A DNA stretch of 64,000 bases from Cryptomeria japonica (lineage: Eukaryota > Streptophyta > Pinopsida > Cupressales > Cupressaceae), in NCBI RefSeq assembly GCF_030272615.1, contig NC_081415.1, forward strand, positions 233,770,803-233,834,802, read 5' to 3'. Shown in pieces: positions 36,901 through 42,559 of this stretch. The first letter of the stretch is position 1; each line of letters starts with the position of its first letter. A program made the translations under genes and the position numbers. Below the pieces are notes generated by a model that worked only from the letters and a program-made list of their open reading frames with translations, was not told the DNA's origin and searched no databases.

Positions 36901-39900
36901 ATCAAGATACTAGTCAAGGATAAGAAGATTGATGCATTGTTTGATACAAGTGAACCTAATGTCCCCAAATTGTAAGGTGATCTTGGGTTGAAATGCAATC
37001 GACTCCAAAAAAGATGGAGCTGCTATAAATGACAACTTAAACCGATGAGACCATGTGAATAAATCCCTATACTTCCATTTACATAGACATCAAATCCATC
37101 CAATTTTGGCACGCATATCTTTTTTTGTTCCCTCGGGCTGGCAAGAACGATGCTCTAATACCCATTTGTAATGTCCCCTTTTGTAAATGCCCTAGTTTTT
37201 GCCCAAATCACTGATGTAATGCTTAATCACTGTATGCCTGAATCTGACTCACTTGTATTAGATCTGTTCTTGTTCCATTTTTGCCTGAATGCTGTTTGGT
37301 ATTTATTACTTGCTATCTTCTCCTATGTTACCCCGAGTTTCCGAGACTGGGGGATGGGGGGGACGGGGAAACGGGTTTCCAGGACTTTTTTTTTTCCCCG
37401 GAACAGGGGACGGCAAGGGACAGCTATATATATATATATCTGAAATTTAATCATAGCAACATAATAACATTGAGTCTTGATTCTGATTCTAATTCTAATT
37501 ATGTAATATCATTGAAATTTGAATCAATGATCATTCATCTCCTTCTCCTTGCCTGCTTGCGTGAATTTCTCCCTACTGCCATGAACTCCTCCCTACCTGG
37601 CGTTGCATGCCCAACGCTGTTTTTAATTTTTTGTTCAATGTTTTTTTGGCCTTTAGTTATGCCGTATGCATTTTAACTTTGGGAGAATTATGATATCGAT
37701 ATCATATATTATTAAAGTAACTTTAAGATATCGATAGGAGGCAAAAACTATATTAAATTATTAATATTATGATTATTGTTTGAAATTTGTAAATTATAAA
37801 ATTATTATAATATTTATTATTTATAATAAATATTATAATAATTTACAAGCAATTTTTTAAAAATAAAAAATAAAAATTTATTATAATAATTTATACCAAT
37901 GTTGTTCTCTCACTACTCTCTGCCTTCCTACATTCAAAAGCACGATATCCTTCTCCTCCGCACTTAAAGCAAGTTCCTCTAAACACTCTTTTATCTTGTC
38001 TTTTGTCTTCTTTTCCATAACCCTCATTCCGGTATCCATCAAGTTCTCTTCTCTGGTAGAAATTTCTATCATCCTTCCAGTATGAACTACCATCTCTACT
38101 AGCTTCCTTGTCTCTATTCTGATCTGCACAGGTTACTCTTCCTCCGAAATAACTCCTTCCTCCTTGAAATCTTCCTCCGGAAAACCTTCCACCTCTACCT
38201 TTTTGTTTCTGCTCATGTCTTTTGTTCAGCTTCTCCTCTGCCTTCAAGGCATATTGATAAGCTTCTTCAACACTCTGCAACTTGATAAGCTTCTTCAACA
38301 CTCTGCAACTTGATTAGACTGACAGCACCATCGATAAGATCAGAGGTGTAACCTCTCCCTCACATTGAGAGATATAAATGAAAAATATCAAAAGCCTCCA
38401 TTGACAGCACCATCGATAAGATCAGATCAGAACTGTTATTAAGTTACAGGCAGTAACATCCTTGTTCTTGGTGGTATGCATGGGGATAATGGAAAAGAAA
38501 GGAAGAAGTATACACAGCAGAGATTATTGAATCAGAATCTAAGAGGGTCCCACTAGGGGGCATTACAACATTACACATAGAATGCAGCATGCAGCACGTG
38601 TCCATAAGTTGTTGAATAAGCTTGGACTTCCACAGAGATAGCTGGCCACACATTTTCTTGATGAAGATGGAGTTATTCAGACCACTCACAAGATAGTTGC
38701 ACAAACCAGGACTAAACATATTGAGATTTATTAGGATGTATTCAGCAATAGATTCAAGGGGGGATGTTGGTTATCCAGAATTGTAAGACTGGTGAAAAGA
38801 TAGCTAACGTCTTCACAAAGGCACATTTTGGAGAAACGTCTCCAAAGTTCATAAGTTTGATTGAACTTGAAAAAGTGTTGGTAGTATGTGTTGATATGTT
38901 GTTGTGGTTGTCATTGATGTCAAACTTATTGTTCTGGAATGGTCCGGAATGTTTGTGGTGTAGATTTATCTTGCTGTGTTATTGGTGCAAATTGATTTGT
39001 TGGTTGTTCCGGAAGTGCTTGGGTCCAAAATCTGCTGTTGGTGTTGAGTATTATTGTTATCTTTATTGAATATAGTGTCAATATCATGTTTATGATGGTT
39101 TTGTGGTCCGCAAACATCCTTGTGTTCTCTGGGTGTTGTGGCATTGGTTGTTGTTGCTTATAAGATTCTATGTTTGACCTATCCTTAGGTCCAGATATGA
39201 TTTGTAGAAGCGTGGTTGATATGTTATGGGTCTCACCGTAGCGTGTGGAGATCCGGATTTGAGTTGTTTGCATTGGAGAGTATGTTTTGATCGATATTTG
39301 CTTATATGGTTGTGTAACGTGTGGATATGTTGTTAGTTATGTTCCGGTGATTGCGGATTGGTGAATTAATCTTTGGAAGATGTGTTTTGGTCCTCTCTTT
39401 CTCTTGGAGTGGATCAGCATGTGTGTTTTTTATTCAGAAAGTATATTTTGATTCAGGCTGACTTGGTTTAAGCTTTGATGATCTATCTTGTATATAAGAA
39501 TGAGTATGATTGAGTTAGCATGAGCATGGAATGTAAATGAGAGTAGATGTGGTGAATAGCGAAGATCGGAGGTTTGGTGAAGAGCAGAAAAAGAGTTGTG
39601 TTTGAATGATATGCAAGTTGTGTTAAGACTATGACAGAGAGTTGAAACAAAGTGTTGGAAGATGAGATCAGAGTTGTGTGTGTGTTGATGTTGGTCGCTT
39701 GATGTAGAGTTCAAGGACAGCTTCATGATCAGAAGATCCTTCTTTTCAAATAATTTTTTTGTATCTTGCCCTGAATGCAGTTAGCTTCAAGTTTTGCAAG
39801 TCCTCTTTGTATCTTGCCCCATAAGTAGTTAGCCTTGGTGTGCAAGTCCGAAGCAGTGAACTCCCATTTGTAATCATTTCTATTCACAGTGGATATATTC

Positions 39901-41923
39901 TTGTGAGCGGGTGCTCACCATGGTTTTTCCCTGTTTGGATTTTCCACGTATAAATCTTGGTGTTCATGTGTTGGATGTGTGTTGAAGTTTAATTGTTTAT
40001 GTGCTGCATTTAATTTGTGTTTTGGACTGATTCCCCCCTCCCCCCTCTCAATCCTACCTTGGTTTCAACAAAAAGATGGTATTAAGGGGGATGTCAAGTA
40101 AATGCCTTCTTGAAAGGAAGGATTGGTGAGTAAATCCCATCATCCTTTGGGCCCTCCAAGTTGTGTTTTAAAGAGTGCTTAGTAATCAAACCGAGGCCCA
40201 TTGAACTTCCAATCTTGTCATACACCTTTAGCTAAATTGTATTGGGATGCAGACCATAGAGGGTTCGATTCTCCCTAGATCATCTTCTGTTCAGAGTACA
40301 AACAAAAAGGCTTTGCCTGCCTAAACGATACATCACATTGCAATTATATTATTTTTCTCCATAAATTGTTCAGGAGGTTAGTCAACCTAAAATGCACTCA
40401 CCATATCTTGGTGTTCTTTGGTGTAACTTTGCTTAAATGGTTTTTTTTTCTGCCAATCATGTGATTCTACTAGTTAATTGTCAACGTGTCAAATTAAACT
40501 CTTGTTAAAACTAAAGTGCAAATCATCTTTGCAATAAATTGCTAGAAATCGATGTGGTGCACACAAATTATACAAATCATTTGTTTAAAATTCTGTCAGA
40601 AAATTCTTGCTGGCAATCCATGTCAAATTACATGATAGAGGCTCTGGAACAAGCTTAAAAAGTAGAAGCACAAAAAACAGACTATTCTGACAAAAACACA
40701 TAAAACTTACATGGTTAATTAGGTCAAGGACAATTGAAAGTTCTTGTTGGGCCTCATGCAGATTCTCAACCAGACCTTGCCATTGCCAGGTAGGGACTGA
40801 TTGACTTTCATTAGAACTCTTAGACTTCTTTGAATCTTTGACTATAGACATGCCAAAATCCATGCGACGAAGTAATGTAAGAGGCTTCTCTTCCTGACTG
40901 ATTTCACTGTAAAGAAAGTAACAATAAAACATAATCAGAATTTTGTAACATAAAAAATAAATAAATAAATAAAAAGTTAAAAGTGGGTACAGAAAGGTAG
41001 CTATATCTAAAATCTCTAATTAGAAACAACACGGCAAGAATAATAACAGTTACTTTTAAGTGCCTTCCATGTGGTTCACTAATTCATTAGAAGGTACAGG
41101 AAGAGCTCGGCCCAGAAAATTTCAGGCTACGACGTATGTGAAAATTTTCCCTTGCCAATGGTGCACGTTGCATCGTTCCCATGCATGTATGTCATGGGGC
41201 AAACTACAGTTATCGTCCTTCCATGGCTTGTAGAGCCTACTTGGGTGCACAATTAACATGGCCAGATACAGGTGCGCTCTGTCATGACTTTGGCGAGTAG
41301 ATGTAATCAGCTATTAAAACCTAATACCGTGGTCTAAATGATATGGTCTAGTAAAAAGACAAAGTGGCCCCATGAGTGTGTCTGTGTGCAAATGGGTGTG
41401 CATCTGTGTAAGAGTGAGTAACTAAGAACACAGATATAACTTTCTAAAGGACGAACCCATAAAGTCTGAAGCAGCTCTCAGTGACGATATAACCTTGCAA
41501 TAATTGTATTGTTTATATAGTTAATCCTAGTCCGATTTCCTTTCTGGTTGAAGCTAAATCCACTCGCTTAGTTTGGTCAAGATGTGCATATCTTGGGTTT
41601 GACACTCAATATAACAGCTAGACACAATAATGTTTCCCGGCTAAGCGGAGAGGGCTCAGATTCAAATCTCATGGATTACTTGCATGCTTGAAAGGTAAAT
41701 ACTGCGCCCATACAACCTTCTTGTACTGTAAGGTATAGGCTTCCTGTAAGCATATAATCAAAATAATACAGCATTCGGACTAACAGAAATATCCCCAAAT
41801 GGAACAAAAGTTAAAAAGTGCGCTGTATACTCACGGTGGATAATGTTCGTTGCCATTTTCTTCTATTGCCTCCAATCGCTTTATAGGAAGTTTATCTACT
41901 GTCACTTGAGGATCGTCTGCCAT
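6853..41923 (-). CDS. MED17: Mediator complex subunit 17, N-terminal part (gene continues off left edge)
   Basis: MED17 is a subunit of the Mediator head module, the nuclear complex that links transcription factors to RNA polymerase II. Three exons join on the minus strand: 41835-41923, 40711-40906 and 6853-6966. Their lengths (89, 196 and 114 nt) give one open frame of 133 codons, against roughly 650 residues for plant MED17. Diagnostic peptides are [13 protein letters not shown] near the N-terminus, [18 protein letters not shown] around residue 75, [13 protein letters not shown] from residue 97, and [13 protein letters not shown] near the end. All splice borders are GT-AG: donors GTGAGT, GTAAGT and GTACAT; acceptors CTTTACAG and GTTCTAG. 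The exons carry no lesion, so the gene is probably functional. The second coding intron is 33,744 bp. Later exons were not found and should lie to the left. The family call rests on remembered conservation of plant MED17, not on an alignment. Confidence 0.88.
7278..7460. repeat. 76-bp tandem pair plus inverted copy (fold-back)
   Basis: CCCACAGTCCATTA starts at 7278 and again at 7354, marking a diverged direct repeat of 76 bp. The first unit's GAAGAAAACTGTG (near 7313) returns on the opposite strand near 7440 (CACAGTTTTCTTC), with about 40 bases of matching arm on each side. The element could fold into a hairpin. It might be a MITE remnant, but no target duplication was found. Confidence 0.5.
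7762..7769. repeat. left target-site duplication of the hAT element
   Basis: GTCAGCAC here is repeated exactly at 11909-11916, directly outside the opposite terminal inverted repeat. Eight base pairs is the target duplication length of the hAT superfamily. Confidence 0.8.
7786..7950. repeat. left subterminal ACTCG/CGAGT array of the hAT element
   Basis: About sixteen copies of the pentamer ACTCG or its complement CGAGT are packed into about 160 bases, several as head-to-head palindromes such as ACTCGGCGAGT and ACTCGCCGAGT. Subterminal repeats of this kind are the usual transposase-binding sites of hAT elements. The sparser array at the right end (11715-11900) is the counterpart. Confidence 0.75.
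8554..11509 (+). pseudogene. hAT transposase, multi-exon, inactivated
   Basis: Exons inferred from GT-AG borders: 8554-9191, 9307-9508, 9609-9761, 9868-10268, 10377-10785 and 10899-11509. The first holds a BED zinc finger (C32, C35, H49 or H56, C61) and a Ser/Ala-rich linker. Exons 2-4 carry the DUF659-type catalytic region, with [18 protein letters not shown] and [10 protein letters not shown]. The last exon has the hAT dimerisation domain ([19 protein letters not shown]), then an acidic tail containing a 14-residue tandem repeat. Lesions: a frame change and short loss near 9436, just before the MTDGWTD block; stop TGA at 10023 where related proteins have Trp; stop TAG at 10581; and a donor reading GATAAAC at 9762. 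The ATG at 8554 follows a likely leader intron acceptor (TTATTGCAG). Transcription would run against MED17. Confidence 0.82.
11715..11900. repeat. right subterminal CGAGT motifs of the hAT element
   Basis: Six CGAGT copies lie here, five of them within 11825-11895, all in the same direction, including a close trio (CGAGTCCCGAGTCCGAGT). This end is much less dense than the left array, an asymmetry often seen in hAT elements. Confidence 0.65.
11909..11916. repeat. right target-site duplication of the hAT element
   Basis: An exact copy of the left GTCAGCAC, immediately outside the terminal inverted repeat that ends TTTCTTTG. Confidence 0.8.
11917..13321. other. intronic spacer without identified genes
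   Basis: Part of the MED17 giant intron. Short ORFs at 11953-12162, 12209-12391 and 12749-12970 have no recognisable motif and are probably chance. Nothing else was recognised. Confidence 0.4.
13322..14011 (-). repeat. gypsy-type LTR, 3' LTR of a truncated minus-strand element
   Basis: The plus strand begins TGTAATGTCCCC and ends GGGGCATGACA, nearly inverted ends typical of LTRs. The first 170 bases recur at 37167-37335 with the same TGTAATGTCCCC end. To the right, on the minus strand, a purine-rich tract (TTGGGAAGGGCGGAC) abuts the LTR, preceded by TTGCTTGAGGACA, much like the tract before the 3' LTR of element Z. That makes this a 3' LTR whose internal part lay to the right. No target duplication was found. 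Confidence 0.55.
14012..14300 (-). pseudogene. remnant of the 3' internal region of a minus-strand gypsy element
   Basis: This follows the LTR at 13322-14011 and holds its polypurine tract (14012-14040, minus strand). The minus-strand translation gives short hydrophilic pieces with stops and no clear domain. It is assigned by position only. Confidence 0.35.
14515..14750. repeat. 48-bp tandem repeat, about five copies
   Basis: The unit begins near CCAGAAAGTGGGCCTAACC and includes CTGCCCATAAGCCATTTA. Copies start about every 48 bases and differ by a few substitutions each. Because 48 is divisible by three, ORFs on both strands run through it (14448-14750 plus, 14408-14695 minus), with a 16-residue periodicity of the type [16 protein letters not shown]. 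These are by-products of the repeat. Confidence 0.8.
14751..15289. other. intronic spacer without identified features
   Basis: Between the 48-bp tandem array and the 21-bp minisatellite. Nothing recognisable was found on either strand. Confidence 0.4.
15290..15365. repeat. 21-bp minisatellite, left part
   Basis: Degenerate units of the type GAGCTACCTGCCTGCTT. The same repeat resumes at 26791, after the insertion of giant LTR Y. The last five bases, GCCTA (15361-15365), are the left target duplication of Y. Confidence 0.65.
15375..16569 (+). repeat. 5' LTR of the full-length copia element
   Basis: 1195 bp, starting TATTGGCCATATG (the 3' LTR keeps the expected TGTTGGCCACATC) and ending TTATCCTAACA. 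A likely promoter TATA box, GGTATAAATATATG, is near 15999. A C-tract lies about 30 bases before the end. ORFs inside it (for example 15694-15882) recur in the 3' LTR and are not genes. Confidence 0.9.
16572..16584 (+). other. primer binding site of the full-length copia element
   Basis: TGGTATCAGAGCC, two bases after the LTR end, matches the complement of initiator methionine tRNA used by plant copia elements for reverse transcription. Confidence 0.9.
16628..17659 (+). pseudogene. copia gag with one internal stop
   Basis: The ATG lies 43 bases after the primer site. The N-terminal half carries the copia gag pattern [17 protein letters not shown] (about residues 18-34) and [10 protein letters not shown] single in-frame TAG at 16988-16990 interrupts it, after which the same frame continues to 17659. 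A CCHC zinc knuckle, [14 protein letters not shown], lies near 17458-17499, followed by a basic stretch and an acidic end. Gag forms the particle that packages element RNA. The frame is otherwise clean. Confidence 0.88.
17690..17830 (+). repeat. 141-bp duplicated protease segment, copy 1
   Basis: This is a near-identical copy (three differences in 141 bases by eye) of 18616-18756. It covers the gag-protease joint and the active site [12 protein letters not shown], then stops abruptly at GTGACAAA, where foreign sequence begins. Copy 2 continues into the rest of the protease. Confidence 0.85.
17831..18615. other. 785-bp foreign segment inside the copia element
   Basis: It lies between the two 141-bp copies and has no counterpart in a normal copia. 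It starts TGTTGTTTGTAACTAGGC and ends CTGGCTTGA. It includes a TATA-like CATATAAATAAGG (near 18062) and, near 18476-18505, a GGGTTTTTCTTCCTTGGAGG run like the R-U5 part of plant LTRs. It is therefore probably part of another retroelement's LTR or leader. A minus-strand ORF at 18114-18449 has no known motif. Confidence 0.6.
18616..21742 (+). pseudogene. copia pol: protease, integrase, reverse transcriptase, RNase H (broken)
   Basis: Domains in order: protease with [11 protein letters not shown] (active Asp near 18721); gag-pre-integrase zinc region with [11 protein letters not shown] and CKECQMGK; integrase core with HTDLCGP, RSDQGGE and GIVERKNR, so the D, D and E residues are present; reverse transcriptase with [31 protein letters not shown] and FVDDIIFGG; RNase H with [18 protein letters not shown] and KHISIKYNF, ending at 21742. 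Lesions: stop TGA 19057, frame change near 19620, stop TAG 19941, frame change near 20635 and frame change near 21205. Catalytic motifs are intact, but the reading frame is lost, so the element cannot move on its own. Confidence 0.92.
22106..22117 (+). other. polypurine tract of the full-length copia element
   Basis: AAAGGGGGGGAT directly precedes the 3' LTR and primes plus-strand DNA synthesis. A second similar tract (CAAAGGGGGAGGAAT) lies upstream near 21886-21900, preceded by the same TTGGCATTATTG type of sequence. Confidence 0.8.
22118..23285 (+). repeat. 3' LTR of the full-length copia element
   Basis: 1168 bp, TGTTGGCCACATC to TTATCCTAATA (the final CA has mutated to TA). It aligns over its whole length with 15375-16569, including the TATA region near 22737 and the C-tract near 23254. 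GTGAC (23286-23290) follows as target duplication. Confidence 0.9.
23640..24970. repeat. 38-bp tandem array inside giant LTR Y
   Basis: Roughly 35 diverged units share TTGCAAAGGTGCTC, then a run of A, then CCGCC or CCACC, with a more variable remainder. Starts of the GCAAAG motif fall 36-40 bases apart over long stretches (for example 24342, 24380, 24492, 24530, 24566, 24603). ORFs on either strand here only reflect the repeat. Confidence 0.8.
26791..26930. repeat. 21-bp minisatellite, right part
   Basis: About six units of the type GAGCTACCTAGTTGTCTACTT. In one plus-strand frame the repeat reads as heptads LLELPAC. It continues the array at 15290-15365, and the first five bases GCCTA are the right target duplication of LTR Y. 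Confidence 0.75.
26931..27271. other. spacer between the Y and Z insertions
   Basis: Intronic DNA interrupted at 27271 by element Z. The last five bases, CGATG (27267-27271), are the left target duplication of Z. TGTAACGCCTCC near 27188 recurs at 35502, but no element can be built from the pair. Confidence 0.4.
27272..28530 (+). repeat. 5' LTR of element Z
   Basis: 1259 bp, TGTGATGTCCCCATATTG to GAGGACATTACA, with almost complementary ends. It aligns with 34261-35457 throughout, including the segment 27600-27840 (GGCAGCGACCTTTCAAAGG) and the AT-rich middle. The copies differ by substitutions and several short indels. Confidence 0.88.
28533..28545 (+). other. primer binding site of element Z
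   Basis: TGGTATCAAAGCC, two bases after the LTR, differs from the usual initiator-methionine primer site by one transition (TCAGAGC to TCAAAGC). Confidence 0.75.
28600..29223. repeat. degenerate repeats forming the left internal region of element Z
   Basis: Loose tandem repeats built from CATGCCTTATGTGTAT and TATACTTCATG motifs at irregular spacing of about 20-50 bases. Overlapping Cys/Met-rich ORFs in all plus frames come from this composition. The same material resumes at 33683 after LTR X. Confidence 0.65.
29631..31128. repeat. 12-copy hairpin repeat array with about 166-bp spacing
   Basis: A core of about 35 bases, AGTGCTCCTGTCCCTC then A, C or T variation then AGGGACCAGAGCG, occurs near 29631, 29664, 29701, 29876, 30041, 30207, 30371, 30416, 30583, 30749, 30926 and 31091. 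From 29876 on, most steps are 164-167 bases. Each core is an interrupted palindrome, GCTC..GTCCCT..AGGGAC..GAGC. The DNA between cores is much less alike. Confidence 0.85.
31939..32625 (+). CDS. intact 228-residue ORF inside giant LTR X, function unknown
   Basis: The frame starts [19 protein letters not shown] and runs to TAG at 32623 without interruption, long for this AT-rich, repeat-filled setting. The upstream TGTAG at 31926-31930 could be a splice acceptor just before the ATG. The protein is soluble and mixed-charge, with no signal peptide or membrane segment. About residues 50-90 contain [17 protein letters not shown], and about residues 105-135 contain [20 protein letters not shown]. 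This second part resembles in layout a stretch of the minus-strand retroelement ORF at 55376-55783 (DGTILVDINKMAIMDC), which hints at a gag-like or plant-mobile-domain-like protein. That link is weak inference. A protein ORF within an LTR is unusual, and the ORF may belong to the element rather than the host. Confidence 0.5.
   Translation: MATPKAGASTSCPALMKEDQRNEELETKIVSKWSNIGDTNLGNFSVRKFREVPYIGKPSPVAKRIIESGIIKAAGFPPAIQCHELMIECARHYDPQSRSIVSKEGNTLAYLSKEAISEALHLPEHKDMIYKSLERAKVIFCRNENVITDEQRDLMFATMLLIEKIKELEHGWDATLLKAFDQVIHLEERMRNLPEIPIAEIEGIVSRFIAYAKKEHWKGNKVLEERLL
32819..32831 (+). promoter_or_regulatory. promoter-like TATA box in LTR X
   Basis: GCTATATATACCC follows a conserved upstream block (CCCTAATTAGGGTTT, GGCCGTTCATTGTAATTGAG) that also occurs in LTR Y near 25857-25935. 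This is the likely U3 promoter, leaving about 850 bases of R and U5. Confidence 0.45.
33683..34260. repeat. right internal region and polypurine tract of element Z
   Basis: This resumes the CATGCCTTATGTGTAT-type repeats after LTR X and ends with TTGCTTGAGGACAAGCAATC and GAGTGGGGAGGAC, the polypurine tract that abuts the 3' LTR. ORFs at 33879-34203 come from the repeats. Confidence 0.65.
34261..35457 (+). repeat. 3' LTR of element Z
   Basis: 1197 bp, TATGATATCCCCATATTG to GGGGACATTACA, aligned with the 5' LTR. The CGATA duplication follows at 35458-35462. Confidence 0.88.
35463..36884 (+). other. LTR-like remnant
   Basis: The segment 36340-36560 has short repeats of GAGTTGGTGC, then GGGTTTTTTACC, GGGTTTTCCACGAG and AAATCTGGTG. 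The same GGTTTTCCACGTA-CAAATC theme occurs before the ends of the copia LTRs at 16385, 39945 and 61040, so this looks like an R-U5 remnant on the plus strand. Ends and target duplication were not found. A protein-coding role for the short ORFs here is unlikely. Confidence 0.4.
36885..37140 (+). pseudogene. gypsy-type protease remnant
   Basis: The plus frame reads [20 protein letters not shown], then after a stop [10 protein letters not shown]. This resembles the retropepsin region of plant gypsy polyproteins, where the active site is DTG; here the Gly is replaced by Ser. Several stops follow. Only this fragment remains, cut by the LTR end at 37167. Confidence 0.45.
37167..37440 (-). repeat. 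gypsy-type LTR end with adjacent primer site (minus-strand element)
   Basis: TGTAATGTCCCCTTTTG and the following 170 bases match 13322-13490. Directly to the left, the minus strand reads TGGGTATTAGAGC (37151-37164), a mutated initiator-methionine primer site. This is therefore the inner end of a 5' LTR whose internal region lay to the left but is lost. At 37330-37425 an unusual G-rich and C-rich patch replaces the matching part of the other copy; both copies rejoin at a CTATATATATATATC run. Confidence 0.6.
37799..37844. repeat. perfect AT-only hairpin, 21-bp arms
   Basis: The arm at 37799-37819 and its exact reverse complement at 37824-37844 are separated by four bases (TTTA). Further pairing continues outward with interruptions (TTGTAAATT on the left, AATTTACAA on the right). 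It contains only A and T. It could be a MITE core or a by-product of AT-rich sequence. Confidence 0.7.
37891..38301 (-). pseudogene. gypsy gag fragment with Gly/Arg-rich region and altered zinc knuckle
   Basis: The minus strand encodes [20 protein letters not shown], then [19 protein letters not shown], a charged linker, and [14 protein letters not shown]. The last is a CCHC knuckle in which His is replaced by Tyr. This arrangement is typical of chromovirus-type gypsy gag C-termini. A direct duplication of CTTCTTCAACACTCTGCAAC sits at its start (38266-38325). No protease follows to the left. Confidence 0.7.
38580..38875 (+). pseudogene. copia RNase H C-terminal fragment
   Basis: The plus strand holds [14 protein letters not shown] (38690-38735) and, after a frame change, [19 protein letters not shown] (38776-38832). 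These correspond to the KHIxI and IAxxFTK blocks that end copia polyproteins. It is cut by the solo LTR at 38876 and resumes briefly at 40071-40096. The rest of pol is missing to the left. Confidence 0.7.
38876..40070 (+). mobile_element. copia-type solo LTR with target duplication
   Basis: 1195 bp, TGTTGGTAGTATGTG to TTGGTTTCAACA, with TGTTG/CAACA tips. The 5-bp duplication AAAAG is exact (38871-38875, 40071-40075) and lies within the coding frame of the older copia fragment. Near the end it has GGTTTTTCCCTG, GATTTTCCACGTATAAATC and a C-tract, as in the other copia LTRs here. With no internal region, it is a solo LTR. Confidence 0.85.
40071..40710. other. end of copia fragment and MED17 intron spacer
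   Basis: 40071-40096 completes the copia frame to a stop (TAA at 40098). The remainder is intronic DNA with no recognised feature up to the exon 2 donor. Confidence 0.45.
40711..40906 (-). CDS. MED17: MED17 coding exon 2
   Basis: This 196-nt exon completes codon 30 and runs to residue 95. It contains [16 protein letters not shown], a lysine/serine-rich linker and [17 protein letters not shown]. The acceptor is TTTCTTTACAG and the donor is CCAT then GTAAGT at 40710. It ends in phase 0 after Leu-Ile-Asn-His, which fits the Val-Glu-Ala start of the distant next exon. Confidence 0.88.
40907..41834 (-). other. MED17: first coding intron of MED17 (928 bp)
   Basis: Bounded by GTGAGT at 41834 and CTTTACAG at 40907. 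No mobile element was recognised, in contrast to the next intron. Confidence 0.8.
41835..41923 (-). CDS. MED17: MED17 coding exon 1
   Basis: This exon encodes residues 1-29 plus two bases of codon 30. The ATG is the reverse complement of 41921-41923, and the peptide begins [18 protein letters not shown]. The exon extends upstream as 5'UTR to 41961, where the minus strand shows the acceptor CCCTACAG. The donor is CACC then GTGAGT at 41834. The start is chosen because the conserved [15 protein letters not shown] block begins about ten residues later, as in other plant MED17 proteins. Confidence 0.85.
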
Positions 41924-42371
41924 TATAAGATGCTTCTTTTACTCGTACAGATCAGGGATACCTGTAGGGTTTAATAGATAAGGAAACCACATTTATTTCA
42001 GACTTGAATAATGCAATCAATTGAGTGTGCTTTATGGAGAACAAGAAGACTGTGACCTTAGTGTACATACACATAAACAATTCATCCAACTTCACATACG
42101 ACTAAGCTTGGCTAATAAGTCATACCGTGCAGCCAAACAAGGGTAATAATCTGCCTTCAATCATATATTGTCAAAGGAAAATCCATTGCTCCAGCATAAG
42201 AAGAGCACTTATGCCATACTAGCCTTTAGCAGAATTTGAAAAAGAAAAAAAGGGGAGCTCCCAACTAGCCCCTTGTCATTCCCATACTGTTCAGCTCAGT
42301 GTTGAATTAATCATGAGAAAGACTCAAATTTCAGAATACGATGCAATCAAAGGTCAGTTATTCGCATTCAC

Positions 42372-42520
42372 CGTCTAGGAAAGGAAAATTTCGATGAGGC
42401 GAGATCGATCTAACAAGGAAAAAAACGGTTCTCCTCCAGTGGGATTTTTTTGAATGGAGTGAATTTCTGCTGTTATTACCAGAGGGCGAGGGAAAGAGGG
42501 AAAAGAAAATGGTTTTCGCG
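42372..42520 (-). other. MED17: MED17 5'UTR exon (probable)
   Basis: The coding exon is preceded on the minus strand by an acceptor (41962), so a non-coding first exon is expected to the right. A donor-like CTAGACG then GTGAATG lies at 42371, and a TATA box lies about 175 bases further right. The stretch between is pyrimidine-rich on the sense strand, like many plant leaders. The transcription start near 42520 is inferred from TATA spacing; the 5'UTR intron would be 41962-42371. Confidence 0.55.
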
Positions 42521-42545
42521 TCTAGTTGGTTTCTTTTGGTGCCGA

Positions 42546-42554
42546 CTATATAAA
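42546..42554 (-). promoter_or_regulatory. TATA box of MED17
   Basis: On the minus strand this reads TTTATATAG, followed by GC-richer sequence and a pyrimidine-rich leader. The distance to the inferred start of transcription is about 25-30 bases. No other strong TATA box lies between it and the MED17 start codon. Confidence 0.55.
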
Positions 42555-42559
42555 TAAAA

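Larger units (their letters stand above)
6967..40710 (-). other. MED17: giant second coding intron of MED17 (33,744 bp)
   Basis: Bounded by GTAAGT at 40710 and GTTCTAG at 6967, this phase-0 intron contains most mobile elements of the left part of the window: one hAT element, two giant solo LTRs, one full copia element, one non-autonomous LTR element, one copia solo LTR, and gypsy and copia fragments. At least three insertions are nested inside earlier ones. Elements lie in both directions. If MED17 is functional, the whole stretch is transcribed and removed from each pre-mRNA. Confidence 0.82.

Noticed and set aside
37167-38567. A single 1.4-kb LTR from TGTAATGTCCCC to GGGGGCATTACA
   Set aside because: The flanking five bases differ (CCATT, ACATT), a gypsy gag fragment lies inside, and the other copy of this LTR is only about 690 bp. 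Only the left end is annotated.
6853-41923. MED17 as a processed pseudogene or captured fragment
   Set aside because: The exons are separated by introns with proper borders, the phases match, there is a TATA box and no lesion. A truncated duplicate remains possible only if the rest of the gene is absent to the left.
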